The notes: generated by a model from the letters alone, not told the origin. A stretch of 64,000 nt of DNA from Sipunculus nudus (GCA_026874595.1 CM049319.1:59160917-59224916); one strand, 5' to 3'. Positions 1 through 11,539 are shown, counted from the first letter of the stretch. A program made the numbers and translations.

Positions 1-729
1 TAGGCCGTCACATGATCGTAAGTGTGCTATTAAGGTAAGTGAACAAGCTCCTTAAATATATTACCCCCTCCAACTAATATAATCTGATAGACTTTGTTCA
101 TAAAATATAGTGTAAATGCCACCACCTCCACTTTAGTTTAACGCAGTATGATACATTCCTTTTACACGCCCGTCTTAATCGGGACGTATCATGATATACC
201 CGTTCGTCCGTCCGTCCGTCCGTCCGTTAATATTTGGTGTCGCCGCGTTACTTTCCATGTATTTGAATAGATTATCTCGCCCAAGTTCGATTCAATCAAA
301 ATCCACGCATAATTAGAGTGGTCAGAGGTCTTAATTCTACTCAGTGGTTTAGCCGCAATAACCTACAAGGAATGTGGAGGATTTTTTGTTATGAAACTTA
401 ATAGAATATTAACCAACCTAATAGCTCGTCTAACTCCGTTTCCCGCCAAAATCCATGCATATTTAATGAAGTCAGAGGTCAACAGACTATGCAAAAATGT
501 TATTATTTTAATAAAACTCATAAATATTTACCAATGGAGTTTCCCCCTGAATTAAATTCTCAGCAAAATGATTGCATATTTAATGAGGTCAGAGGTCACA
601 AGACATACGACGGACGTATAACGCACTTAAGTTCTTGTTAGTTCTTGTTAGTGTATGGAGCCAGTATTTCCTTAACTACTCTAGTGCGAGGCGGAGTGAT
701 ATTGAAGATCAACCATTAGTGACGGCCTA
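1..729. repeat. Repeat region with 11-bp inverted ends at the window edge
   Basis: Bases 1-11 (TAGGCCGTCAC) are the exact reverse complement of 719-729, so the stretch may be a terminal-inverted-repeat element whose left end lies at or before the window edge. Inside are a (TCCG)n run at about 204-231 and three diverged direct repeats that end in GTCAGAGGTC (about 298-330, 448-480 and 564-597). No ORF of note is present. The inverted repeat is short and could be chance; the left flank is not visible, so no target-site duplication can be checked. Confidence 0.35.
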
Positions 730-964
730 GCGCGCTGGATTGGTCCGTGGTATTGAATGCCTGAACCGCCATGTTTACACAGCTATCAAGTGTTAATAGA
801 TCAAGTTGATATGTCCAGCACTCCATTACACAGTCACATGACAAGCTGGAAACAGGGCTTTTAAATCATCTGTCAGACCCAGGACAAACTCCCCCCGGAA
901 CGGGATGATGTTACATGAACCCATGTTGTAAAAATTACGAAATTCGGTCCAATTTCATAGTTAT

Positions 965-1270
965 AAGGCCCCCCAAAATAAAAAGGTATGGTTCTTATGC
1001 GCCCCCGCGTCAATTTTAACCACCCGCATCAAACATTTTTAATTTTATTTTCCATCTTTCATAAGGTTGAATAATACAATTTTGATACGATTTTCTTATT
1101 TATGTAGTGATTTTACCTGTTAAGCAAAAAAATCCCTGTTATTTTAATGCTTTTCCATGATCATTTGACATTTTATCGAAATTTACAAAAAAGTCATAAA
1201 TAAAATACCGCTCGACCGCAGTGATTTCTGAAAAAAGTGCCTGAGAACCTTATCTTTTTTATTTTGGCCT
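965..1270 (-). mobile_element. MITE-like element, copy A
   Basis: The left end (AAGGCC, then an A-rich run, then GGTATGGTTC) is mirrored at the right end (GAACC, then a T-rich run, then GGCCT). An inverted second copy lies at about 24357-24653 and shares the internal motifs CCCGCGTCA and TTAACC-CCCGCATCAAA. Two copies in opposite orientation with similar inverted ends identify a small non-autonomous DNA element. It holds no coding capacity. Confidence 0.55.
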
Positions 1271-4086
1271 CAGTTGTAAAATATCACAACTAAATGCAAC
1301 GTTTAGTAATTTTAAAAATGCAGTTCTCCTCTATAAAATGGGTATTTTTATAGAACAATATAAATAACTTTAGTTATAAATATTACATAATAATGTTATA
1401 TTGTTTTATTAGCTAGTGAAAAAATTATAGACAACAACTTAGTAATCTTTATCCTTACAAAAAAAAATCACTGTAGACTTTTATTTTAGAATATGAAAAA
1501 GAAATAGGCATTGTAGACACTCGTAATTTTAAGTTCATAATATAAAGCTTTGTACTATTTCGCATGATTTTATCTTTTATTTATTATTTTTTTAGGCCGC
1601 GCTAGGTTCTCGATGTTTTGATTTAACAGGTCAAACCTTTAATTTATCAAAACAAGAGAATTAATGCCAGTAGAGAATAAGTTAACAATAAGTTGTTTAT
1701 AATGCATGGGACAGTTTGGTGCGATGGTCACGATTTCACGACTTATACAGCAAAGCTGGGAGGGAGGAGGTGGGGGAGGGGGGGGGGGGGATATAGTCCA
1801 CGTGGTGTCTGACCTTATTGTCTGAACCTTTTTGGCAGTAAATATCCAAAACACACCTTTTCCTGGGTAAAATCAATAAACTAAGAACTTTCCACTTGAA
1901 AACAATAACACATATAATCCGGTACTGTAAGAGATTTATTTGATAAAACATGAGACGTAAAATCCTTAAAATATTAAATCTGCTATTGATCATTTAATAA
2001 TTAGCACAGGCGTTAAAAATGAGAAATTGACAGCTTTCACAAATAAAAAAGAGCATACAGTTACATTCTTTGAAAAATTTTGTGGAAACTTTGGGAAAAA
2101 AACTTCCCTCGGAGCGAATTCTGTGAAAAAAAAAGACTGTTCAGGACCTAGCATAACAGTGTACATTCATACAGCCCCCCCCCCCCCTTCGTATATACAG
2201 TGTTCAATCCCTTTACATAGGGAATGCTTCCATTCCTTGTGCCCATCCTCATATAGAGAGCGTCCTTATTCGAGACCCAACCGCAGTGTGAAAGATGTCG
2301 CAAGATGGCGTAGCTGTCGGTCAAGAAGCATCGCCCAAAATCATGACCAAAAAATTATCCCACGTGAACTCTAAGTTATTATTCAGCCACATTTTTGTCA
2401 GACACTCATTACAGCTCAGAAATCATATGTGACCATTAAAGTTAAACGTTTTATAATTTCACCAATATCTGACGATGTAGCTCACCAGCAGGCCAAGCTG
2501 TCAGTGCTGATCACCGATCGCCCCCGGCTGGTAAAGACTTTTCAGGTCAATTTAGGTCAATTCTCTGTCAGGCAAAATATCTGTCACACATGGATAGGAT
2601 GATTGCAAACCCTCCAGGCGGACGCTATAAAGAAATCCTGCATATTATTGCCTACTTAAGCTATAGAAATGAAGGTTGATAAAGCCGTGGTGTAACTAAG
2701 CGAAGAACATACATTTATTAAATCAATTTCGTCTAATAACTACCACCGCCATATTGATATCTCGTTAGCGTTTTCCAGGTTTATGTTTCGTACGAAGACT
2801 ACAAAAATCGGTCTGAAACCATTAAAAAAAGGAGTCTAAAAAAAGTCCCCCCCCCCCCCTCCCCCTCTGGATCCGCTTCTGTATCCATGAACTGACCAAA
2901 AGGAAGGTATATATTCCCTGGAGACGTAAATTTGTAAATTTACAAATTTGTTAAAATTTAAATTAGAAAAAAAAATCACAGCTCTTAATGATAATTTAGT
3001 TTGTGAATAGTTCACTGTGGGGGTGGGGTGTGGGGACAGTCGAGGGGAAAAAACCCGTCGGCACTCTCCGCTGGCCCCGAGTTCGATGCCCGTCGTGGCT
3101 ATGACAGTGGGTCCTCTACCTCTAGACACTACCTCCATGTAAAACGAATATTGTTAATATAATTTTACTAGTGTTTTACACACAATAATCCCATCTTTAA
3201 AAAAAAAAGAAAGATAGATATGCTCATTTTGATAACCTCAACATGGATGGGGGCATTTGTTCGTTAGCGCGAGACTGATTCCCGCAATAGGAGCTTTGGA
3301 TCACATGATCACTGTCGTCTGATGTTGGCGTTGCCCAGGGCAACGGCTTCTTAATGTAGGTATTATCTAGTGCGTCCTGGTCATCCTACAATGTTAGATA
3401 GTCCCAGCGCGGGCTGCTACTACATAAAGCCGTAATTAAAGCAAATTGGATAAGATCTGTACAAACAGAATTCAGAAAATGGACGATATTGCGTTTGTGT
3501 TAGCGGATTCCACATCAGACGGGCGATTGCCCTGAGGCTAACTTGTTTATATTGATTCAATTGAATAGAATATCAGAGAAATACCACGGTCCAACCATAG
3601 ATAAGACATATACAATCCCTTGGAACTGGAAATTCACAGTTTTCACCAGATCTGAATATAGTGAATTATTCCGACATTATTTAGAATGACACTAAATCAT
3701 TGATCTTCTCTAAATACAGCAGTTGAAACGTTGCCTCTCCTGATACATCGCTTTGGGTCCCGAATTATACTCATCACTATAAACTCGGCCTCCCATAAAC
3801 CGATTTTTGCGGCTGATTGTTTGCCGAATTAAAAAAAAATCTGTCAAGAAAAAGCGTCTTGTCAAGCAAGACTTTCCGGCTGATTTTAATGCGGGCGTAA
3901 ATTTGGTAAATATGATGAATAGACCGAACCGAAAATATGGGCCGAATTTTTTTTCAGCTTTCTTTCATAATTTATGATGAAGAAACAAAAATATCCTAAA
4001 TGGTCGGAAACATCTGGTTATGCGCACGTGAAATCGGAAGGTGCGTGTGCACTTGCCGATTGGGGCGAGACGTAAAGAATTTTCCG
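1271..4086. other. No gene seen; AT-rich spacer
   Basis: AT-rich sequence with homopolymer runs (G at about 1771-1790, C at about 2166-2178 and 2851-2862). The only ORFs are short and are created by these runs. At about 3045-3135 there is a box B-like GAGTTCGATGCCC with a GC-rich flank, possibly an eroded tRNA-derived SINE, but no convincing box A. Nothing else is recognisable. Confidence 0.5.
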
Positions 4087-4156
4087 TGCATCTACCGATT
4101 TTATTTTGCCGGCCGCTTAAAATAAATCGGCCGGCAAAATAAAATCGGTAGATGCA
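4087..4156. repeat. Perfect 29-bp palindrome with 12-base loop
   Basis: The arm at 4087-4115 is the exact reverse complement of 4128-4156, separated by 12 bases (4116-4127). The arms contain TGCATCTACCGATTTTATTT followed by a GCCGGCCG core. The surrounding 250 bases carry further diverged CCGATT and GCCGAA words, so this may be the terminal or foldback part of a MITE. A perfect 29-bp stem in neutral DNA implies recent origin or selection. Confidence 0.8.
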
Positions 4157-4367
4157 TGCGAGTCCAGATTTTAACGCCAGCGGAGCAGCGAGATGAGCCA
4201 GAAAACTAGAAATATTTTGGAGTGGATCAGAAAACCGGTCGAGGCAAGGCCGGTTTAAAAGGGCACTCTCTCTTATTCTACCTGAAAGATCTGAGAAATA
4301 GAATAGTGTGTACGCTTTATGCAGAAAAGCAGCGGCGGATGCTCGTACTGTTTTCTTCCCTATTTTA

Positions 4368-4750
4368 CCTCCGCCAGGGAGGTTATGTTTTTACCGGCGT
4401 TGGTCTGTGTGTCTGTCTTTTAGCAACATTACTCAACAAGTTTTTTACTGAATTTTATGAAATTGTCAGGATAGCTGGGCAATGATACAAGGAACAATAA
4501 CATTTTATGGCTGATCCGGGTCACCATGTGGATCTAGGGATTTTTTATTAGAACATGCTGCATATCTGCCAATGCCATACGGGAGTAATGAGATGCCTTG
4601 ATAGGTTTTTTTCCCACTAGATGGCACTCAGTGTCATTATGCTAAACCGTTTAGTGATTGTATTGCTGTGTTTATCACACATTTCTGACAATTCCATAAG
4701 GGGTAATCAGCTGCCTTGGCGGAGGATTTCGCTCTCTGAAAGCTTTCAAG
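4368..4750 (+). mobile_element. Helitron-like non-autonomous element, CCTCCGCC family, copy 1
   Basis: It begins with a short hairpin (CCTCC...GGAGG, 4368-4382) followed by TTATGTTTTTACCGGCGTTG, and ends with TTGGCGGAGG plus CGCTCTCTGA, so the two ends hold an inverted CCTCCGCCA/TGGCGGAGG pair. The same architecture recurs at 12119-12433 and, inverted, at about 32265-32540. This matches a dispersed repeat layout I associate with mollusc genomes. Copy 1 lacks a clear CTAG end, so its 3' limit is approximate. Confidence 0.5.
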
Positions 4751-5485
4751 ATCACACTGCATGCGACAGACATGTATGAAGTCTGCTATCACTCCCCGCA
4801 CATTTATTTACCTGTGCCCCCCCCCCAAATATCCCCGTCTTCTATGATCTGATATCCGCACCTGGGGGATTTGTGACCCCTTGATTTTTTCTAGTTCGTC
4901 ATTTATATTAGTAAGGCATGAATAATAAATGACCGTCGACAACCGTTTATATAATGTAATTGTGTAGATTCTTGTGTAGATACTTGGTCATGTGCATGAT
5001 AACACATTTTATATCGCCAAAGAGCTACAATCATGTAATATCCACCAATATTTAAATGCCTGCCCGGGACGCGCGTCCAGAAGCTAAATCTTGCGATAAA
5101 CCAGATCATATCATTAAGACGGGGAGTCCTGATTAACTGTCTTTATTTAAAATCACTAAATCTAAATCATAATATGCTGTTTTGATTCGGTGTAATTGAC
5201 TTGTTCATAGAAATACGAATGATGAGTGCTTTGACATTTATAGACCTCCATATTCAGGACCTTGGTCATTATTACTCTCTCACCAGGACTGGCATGTTTC
5301 CACACTGGTTAGCATAATGTAGAAATGTTCTATTTATGGAAGACCAATACCTATATTATCTGTTCAGAATTGATCATAATATTATCTGTCATAATATTAT
5401 CTATCATAATATTATGTTACGTTTTCTTCTTATAATAATAGTAAAAACATAAATTATCATTTTAAACTGGATAATGTCTATTTGT
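4751..5485. other. Upstream region of the GPCR gene; no gene seen
   Basis: AT-rich sequence with a short tandem repeat of about 18 bp built on ATCATAATATTATCTGTC at about 5364-5415. No TATA box can be assigned with confidence. The promoter of the downstream GPCR may lie here or, if there is a 5' untranslated exon, further upstream. Confidence 0.4.
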
Positions 5486-5487
5486 AG
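5486..5487 (+). promoter_or_regulatory. Possible 3' splice site ahead of the GPCR start
   Basis: A TTTGTAG stretch ends in AG at 5486-5487, 20 bases before the GPCR start codon. Many animal single-exon receptor genes carry a 5' untranslated exon, so this could be the acceptor of a 5' UTR intron. It is a weak signal and would need transcript evidence. Confidence 0.3.
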
Positions 5488-5507
5488 GCAAGAGAACAAC
5501 AACAAAT

Positions 5508-6839
5508 ATGTCTTTGACAATACAAAACCAAGTTACAACCGTGGATTATACAAGTGACATCAGCACAAGTGACGTCATCACAGCTCTGCTGACGTCGTCT
5601 ACAAGTTATTACTTGGATACCAACATGTCCCTCGCAGAAAACGTTTCATTTGGAGGCAACATTACCGACGTCACAGCCAGCACTAACACCATTTTTGAAA
5701 CTTCTTCAGGTAACAGTCTGAACAATACAAGCCCACCTCCTAGCGCCCCCTGGCGCACATATGACCGTGATTCTTTTCGCTGGGCAAGTTTCAGTATGAA
5801 GGGGGTAGCTATAATATTAGGTCTCATTTGCAACATTCTTAGCTTCGTGGTATTCTGTTTTTCGCGCATGCGTAAAACTACCCCAGGCCACTACTTATTA
5901 GCTCTGTCTGTGTACGACACTACGTGTCTCGTAGGAGAATTCCTAACATGGCTTAACTCAGATATCGGATACACATACAGACCTATATTGAATTTGAAAT
6001 TCTGGAACGAAAACGAGTTCGCTTGCCGTTTCGTGATGTTCCTACGGTACTTGGGGCGGTTTAGTTCTGCATGGACGACAGTTTTTATCACTGCAGAAAG
6101 ATTCATTACTGTAAACTATCCATTAAAAGTCGCAACGATCTCGACCACTACGGTGGCACGTACGGTACTGGCTGTGTTGACCTTGGTCAGTCTTGGGTTG
6201 TGTAGTTTCCCCTTCTACACTCTCCACCTTCGCAAGCTAGCAAATTCGGATGAGACTATCTGCCGGGTAAACGGTAACGTGCGAGAGCTCTACACGGTTT
6301 TCATGTGGTTAGTGGTTTACGTAGGAGATTTCATCCTTCCCAGCATTCTCGTCATAGTCTTGACTATTATGATCCTGGTGACCCTCTCAACTGCACGTGC
6401 GACCCGGAAAAAACAGGCCGAAGGTCAAAAGGTCAGGTCAGATCGGGAGGCGCAGTTGACCTTGACCTTAGTGGGAGTTGCTTTGGCATTTATAATACTT
6501 CGCTTGCCGTATATTTTCGCTCATTTCCTGTGGACTTACATGGAATCTGTCTTTCCTATGCCGTTGACGGAATACACTGTGTTTTCCGTGTGGGCTGCAA
6601 GAGAAATATGCGAGGTTTTTAGTGTGATGAATTACAGTATCAATTTCTTTTTGTATGCCATGTGCGGCAGCGCGTTCAGGAGCGAGTTCCGGCGGGTTTT
6701 TTGTTGTGTCAAAACTGCCGCAATAAAGCGGAGCAAAACAGGTATGACGTCAATTAATGGATCCTCTATGTACATGTCTGGAGGTTCCACGCGAGCTGGC
6801 CACAGTGTCAGGAACGACAGTGAAAGCGGCAAAATATGA
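5508..6839 (+). CDS. Intronless class A (rhodopsin-like) G protein-coupled receptor, probable peptide or orphan receptor
   Basis: A 443-aa plasma-membrane receptor, expected to signal through heterotrimeric G proteins. The Ser/Thr-rich extracellular N-terminus (about 1-95) carries N-glycosylation sequons (NMS 39, NVS 45, NIT 51, NNT 72). Seven hydrophobic segments lie at about 97-119, 128-149, 172-200, 216-236, 262-292, 317-341 and 359-384. Class A marks are D137 in TM2, C173 and C252 as the likely disulfide, E197-R-F in place of DRY, LRLP in TM6 without the usual CW, and N379-F-F-L-Y383 in place of NPxxY. The 'xxINFFLY' TM7 resembles invertebrate FMRFamide-type and orphan receptors. The C-tail is about 55 aa, Ser/Gly-rich, with Cys399-Cys400 available for palmitoylation. 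There is no intron in the coding region. The ligand cannot be inferred. The start is the first ATG of a long open frame and length is normal for the family. Confidence 0.93.
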   Translation: MSLTIQNQVTTVDYTSDISTSDVITALLTSSTSYYLDTNMSLAENVSFGGNITDVTASTNTIFETSSGNSLNNTSPPPSAPWRTYDRDSFRWASFSMKGVAIILGLICNILSFVVFCFSRMRKTTPGHYLLALSVYDTTCLVGEFLTWLNSDIGYTYRPILNLKFWNENEFACRFVMFLRYLGRFSSAWTTVFITAERFITVNYPLKVATISTTTVARTVLAVLTLVSLGLCSFPFYTLHLRKLANSDETICRVNGNVRELYTVFMWLVVYVGDFILPSILVIVLTIMILVTLSTARATRKKQAEGQKVRSDREAQLTLTLVGVALAFIILRLPYIFAHFLWTYMESVFPMPLTEYTVFSVWAAREICEVFSVMNYSINFFLYAMCGSAFRSEFRRVFCCVKTAAIKRSKTGMTSINGSSMYMSGGSTRAGHSVRNDSESGKI

Positions 6840-6912
6840 GACCTGACTGACCACATATGCTCACCCGATAAAATCACCAAGCCATGTAAATGAGAAATCA
6901 TGTAATGGAAGA

Positions 6913-6918
6913 AATAAA
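6913..6918 (+). terminator. Polyadenylation signal for the GPCR gene
   Basis: A canonical AATAAA lies 74 bases after the GPCR stop codon, followed by a T-rich stretch. This would give an unusually short 3' UTR of about 90-100 bases. Confidence 0.6.
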
Positions 6919-8149
6919 ATATTTGCTTTTGATATTTACATGGTTTTTCTTGTCAGGGAAAACCGGGAAATGTACTTGCTCTGGTCTGCGCCCATGACCT
7001 AGAGCCATTCATCATTACCGCCATCTGATGTCCAGAAGCGTTACTACAGGGAGCACCAAGGGTCTGGGAACAGCAGCTGCGCTATCTGTCGAGCGGAGTT
7101 AGTGACAGGAAATGTATTGCAGCGGTGATGTTGAGAATTTCTTATATATTGCCACATTTATTTTTTTATGAACACATTATTTATTCATTAACGTATTATT
7201 GTCATTCTTTTATCTTATTGCGTCGCAAAAAGGGGATGAGACCGTGCTGCCACACCTTGTGTGAAGGCTAACAATAACAGGCTAATCATTTAGATAATTG
7301 TTGATTTTCTTATCAAAACAATTTATAAGTATGTACAAATATACATGTAGTTATATTTGAACTAATACAGGTTTCTTGTGTCAAATTTGAAGACGGGAGA
7401 AACATTGCCATATACCTCACAATGGAATATGAATATAAAGAGAAATCTGAAAACATATGGTAATCCTGAATTCTTTTAGCGATGGGCTTTGTTTAAGAGA
7501 TACCTTTTGCGAAAAAAAAAAAACAAAAAAAACAGATAGCGCCAACTTTATTCTTCCAAGTCTGTGGCGAAGCTTTCATATACCTTAATTAAGCGACCCG
7601 CTCTGGTGTCTATTCCATGAATAATATAAAACCTGCAAGTGTTCCCGCCGAAATCAAAACTGACAACCAAAACCAACGGACAAAAGTAAACAATGCGTTG
7701 TTCACTTTCCGTATATTCAAGGACACATATGCCAGAACGTAACAACGTAACAGGTTTCTAAGGATTTTTTTTTTTTACATTCTTGATGGCTTCCCGACAA
7801 TGCTGAAGGGCTTCATCGAAACATCGCACCAGACGTTCGCGTAGAACAAGTGGATTCGAGTCATTTGATTGGTTCAATTGCCTTGATCATTATTCATGAA
7901 ACAGACACGAGAGCGGATTGCTGAATCTAGATCTTGTCTGGACACAGACTTGGCAGTATGAAGCTGTATACCCCGTGTATACTTCCAACAGCACCTGTGA
8001 ACGATACACTGATTTCGAAATTATTTGACAGATATTTTTAAACCTTAATCTCGCACCGCCTGTTATTTACAACACCCTTACCTGTCAGATAACAGGATAT
8101 AAATCCCTCAGTATACCTACATTTTCTATAGAATTAATGTGATTTTTGG

Positions 8150-8151
<2 letters not shown>
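6919..8151. other. No gene seen
   Basis: Intergenic AT-rich sequence downstream of the GPCR. Short ORFs only, none with a recognisable domain; A and T homopolymers occur at about 7511-7532 and 7767-7777. Confidence 0.5.

Positions 8152-8214
<63 letters not shown>
8152..8214. repeat. (TA)n microsatellite
   Basis: About 63 bases of uninterrupted TA dinucleotide. It is the first of many such tracts in the window. Confidence 0.95.
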
Positions 8215-8216
<2 letters not shown>

Positions 8217-8284
8217 TCTAGGTAATTTATGTCAAAAAGTTTCCTATTACGCCTCTGTGATGGATGTATGAGCTTTTCTATTTG

Positions 8285-8540
8285 CAAGCTGTTAGTAAAT
8301 ATAACAATGTTGACAAACGGAAAAAAAAACGTGTGTCCTTAGGTATTTGATTGCATATATGATAACCTTTCTTTGCAAAACTTTGACTCGTGTGACCTGC
8401 CGCCTGACGTTCTTGTTGAATGTGTTTAAATTATTTTTGCGGGCCCCACGGCCCCACGTGTTATAAACATATGGATATAAACAAAACGAACAGTCTGTAT
8501 ATGAGGTGGGATCGGCGTATTCGGGCATATTTTGATAAAA
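8285..8540 (+). repeat. Dispersed repeat, copy 1 (partners at 40320-40560 and 32020-32100)
   Basis: It shares blocks with 40320-40560: AACAATGTTGACAAACGG near the left, then ATTATTTTTGCGGGCCC, TGTTATAAACAT and GGATATAAACAAAAC on the right. A shorter, C-tract-interrupted right part recurs at 32020-32100 inside the lengsin-like intron. No clear terminal repeats were found, so the element class is unknown. Confidence 0.5.
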
Positions 8541-8792
8541 GTCCAAAGGGTTAATGTTTAGTTAACATACATCAGATATCGGCATAGGCTCTTTTTTAAT
8601 GGAGAACTATGAAAAAAAAATTTTTTAAGGTTACCGTGTAGATTTTTTTACATTAATTGCAATTACTGCCAGGCTTTTTCCTCTGCAAGTTGGAGCATAA
8701 CATCGATGGAATAGTATTGAATCAAGGGCTATTGCTACAAAGGTTGCCTTGGGTAATACAGTTTAACACCTAGCTTGGATATACGGAGAACC

Positions 8793-9345
8793 AAGCGACT
8801 TGTAATATATACGGATATTTCTATATAAAGTTAATCATGCGACCGGTACATACACGGACATATCCATATTTAGATAACCACACGACCTGTATATGCAGGG
8901 ACATTTCTATATATAGATTATCACGCGACCTGTACATATACGGACATATATTTATATTGATAACCATGCGACCTGTGCATTCAGGGACATTTGTATATAT
9001 AGATAATAACGCGACCTGTACATACACGGACATATCTATGATAGATAATTACGCGACCTGTACATGCAGGGACATTTCCAAATATAGATAATCACGCGAC
9101 CTGTACATACACGGACATATCTATGTATAGATAATCACGCGACCTGTACATGCATGGACATTTCCAAATATAGATAATCACGCGACTTGTACATACATGG
9201 ACATATCTATGTATAGATAATCACGCGACCTGTACATACACGGACATATCTATATTTAGACAATACGCAACCTGTACATAAAGGGACATTTCTACACCAA
9301 GATAATTACGCGACCTGTATATTCACGAATATTCCTATTTATAGA
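8793..9345. repeat. 43-bp tandem satellite, about 13 copies, partly dimeric
   Basis: The monomer starts CGCGACCTGTACATACACGG and continues ACATATCTATGTATAGATAATCA. Two variants tend to alternate (…ACACGGACATATCTATG… and …GCAGGGACATTTCCAAA…), suggesting an 86-bp higher-order unit. Units are contiguous, with no unique spacers. ORFs read through the array on both strands only because 43-bp units rarely carry stops. Confidence 0.9.
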
Positions 9346-10397
9346 TATGCCTACATCATATTATATCTGGTACTATGTGTACAATTATGCACGTGGTCGT
9401 CGATTAAATACTTCTTAAGTAAAGCTTTCTTCTTAATCACAGGACTATGAGGACTTATACATATTTACACACGTGGCGTCATTAAATATTGATGAACGAC
9501 CACGAGGCTGTTTAAAGATATCCGACATTAGTAAGGTTATTACATTTAATGTCGGATTATCAAGTCACGATTGTACCTAACCAAAATATTATTACTGCAC
9601 GTAGCCGTCAAAAATTATTCAGTGTTCAACAAAATATTCACGATTCAGTGGGGATTTATACCGAACTATAAGCCCACTGCATGGAGTCGTGACACAAGTC
9701 ATACGGGGAAACGCACTGCATTGGCTTTCCATTTTATTGCATCGATATAGTTGTAAACAGCCGGTATTGTTCAGCTTAGCCCACGAGTGAAAAACTCACA
9801 AACCAAGTGTAAATTAATCCATCTCTGGGGTAACAAGTCATTTCCTGTGTCGTGTACAAGGTGGCAATCGTCCAGTAACCAGGTGTTGTATGCAGTCATG
9901 TTCGTACAGGCTTTATTCATCAATGAACAAACACACACACATGCACACACAGATACACCAATGAGGCAATAAAACGGAAAGCAAATAGTGTATGCATGGT
10001 CCTTTTCTCACTAATCAGTAGGTCATCATATACATGTATAAACACTCTGTACCCGAGCACTCATACAGCTAGGGCTCCTTATGCATATGCATGGGTACCT
10101 CAACTTCAGTGATCACCCTGTCGTTGTTGTTTCAAGTGTATGCATAAACATATATATAAAGTTTTATTGCAACAGTTATACCGCGTTCTGTTTCACTGAT
10201 ACGGTGTATTCATATTTGTCTGACTGATTTTGTGCACTGGGTTTCGTGTTAATCATAATATATGTAAGAGCAAGCGTAGACATTGTTCATTCACTGGCTA
10301 ACAGCTGCCTTAACTGATACAAACTGGTGAACTAATATAAACCTATAATGTAATAATTGTATATATATCTATAGTGCAGCTTGCCTGATTACATATG

Positions 10398-10453
<56 letters not shown>

Positions 10454-11282
10454 AATCATCTTAATTTCTTTCATGGTCAGTATTTCAAAATTATATTGAA
10501 AAGTTATATAGCCGTCACAGAGCAAAAATTTACAAGGAACCTGTATACGGCTGACGGGCTGTTTGTTAGAAACTAAAAAAGTAAAACCTCAATTATGCGA
10601 CCGCATTTTCGAGGTTCCGTGTTTTAATATATATTTATATTAATATGAATGTTCAAATATATATTCAAGTGTTTTAATAAGAACATATTGTGTCCTTGAG
10701 AAGTCTGTGCAATTTTTTACATGTGAAATGTGATATATATATCATCTACATTATCTACACTGTTATATACATGAAGAGTTAATTGGTCAGTATGTGTCTT
10801 TCAATCACACACATTGTATATATATATATATATATATATTGTGTCATGTTGTATGTAATAGTAATTTTTCTGTGAGCGAGGAGAGTTCGTAAATTATTTT
10901 GTAGAGGGCAATATATATATATATAATTCCCTCACGATTGTTCAATGGTAGATGAATGTTAGTTTGGAATCGTTTTACAGTTACTGGAGAAAACCGGGTC
11001 ATATTTAAATATCTTTTTCAGAAAGTACTTCAGTTTTTGTACATCCTGTTAGATAATACCTTAATTGTATTCACTCCCCCGCTCCTATTTCTTCCTTTGC
11101 CACCTCTCGGTGTATAATAAAGGGGTGCTGTTATATAAGGGCGTTAATTTCTTGCCAAAACAGATGCTATTTAAGTCGATGGCGTGTGCTGTTGATTCAA
11201 CAAGGGAACTACAGTATTCATGATTTATTAGACTGTAAATTATAGTGCAGTCAAGTGCAGAAATACATGATCATTTTATCAG

Positions 11283-11285
<3 letters not shown>
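9346..11285. other. No gene seen; AT-rich with (TA)n tracts and one small hairpin
   Basis: Contains (TA)n runs at about 10401-10450, 10817-10839 and 10911-10924. A hairpin pairs TCCGACATTA (9521-9530) with TAATGTCGGA (9547-9556), extended by a bulged GATA. Short ORFs here come from low-complexity sequence. No coding signal was recognised. Confidence 0.5.

Positions 11286-11353
<68 letters not shown>
11286..11353. repeat. (TA)n microsatellite
   Basis: About 68 bases of AT dinucleotide repeat. It directly abuts the element that begins at 11354 and resumes for a few units after it. Confidence 0.95.
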
Positions 11354-11356
<3 letters not shown>

Positions 11357-11537
11357 TGAAACCTCATTCTGTCGAACTCGCTTAAGTCGAATATCCCGCT
11401 TAAGTCGAAGTTACTGACTCGATATTCCGGACAACTCTAGTTAAATTATAACCAAATAAAACCCGCTTGTGTCGAACCTCGGATGTGTCGAAGTTTTCTG
11501 AGGGTCCCTTCGACTTCGACACAACGAGGTTTCACTG
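11354..11537. mobile_element. 184-bp MITE with pogo/mariner-like ends inserted in a (TA)n tract
   Basis: The left end CAGTGAAACCTC (11354-11365) is the exact reverse complement of GAGGTTTCACTG (11526-11537). TA flanks both sides (11352-11353 and 11538-11539), as expected for Tc1/mariner/pogo superfamily target duplication, although the host tract is itself TA-rich so the duplication is not independent evidence. Subterminal CTTAAGTCGAA and TGTCGAA words recur inside. CAGT(n)GAAACCTC ends are typical of pogo/Tigger-type elements. There is no coding capacity. Confidence 0.75.
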
Positions 11538-11539
11538 TA

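Noticed and set aside
6420-6475. AGGTCA-like words inside the GPCR coding region as part of the AGGTCA repeat family
   Set aside because: They encode the third intracellular loop in frame, and no flanking repeat sequence matches; similarity is chance.
5609-6901. Minus-strand and alternative-frame ORFs overlapping the GPCR
   Set aside because: Shadows of the receptor gene; no independent coding signal.
8793-9345. Regularly spaced repeats resembling a CRISPR array
   Set aside because: The 43-bp units are contiguous, with no unique spacers between them, and the context is eukaryotic; it is a satellite.
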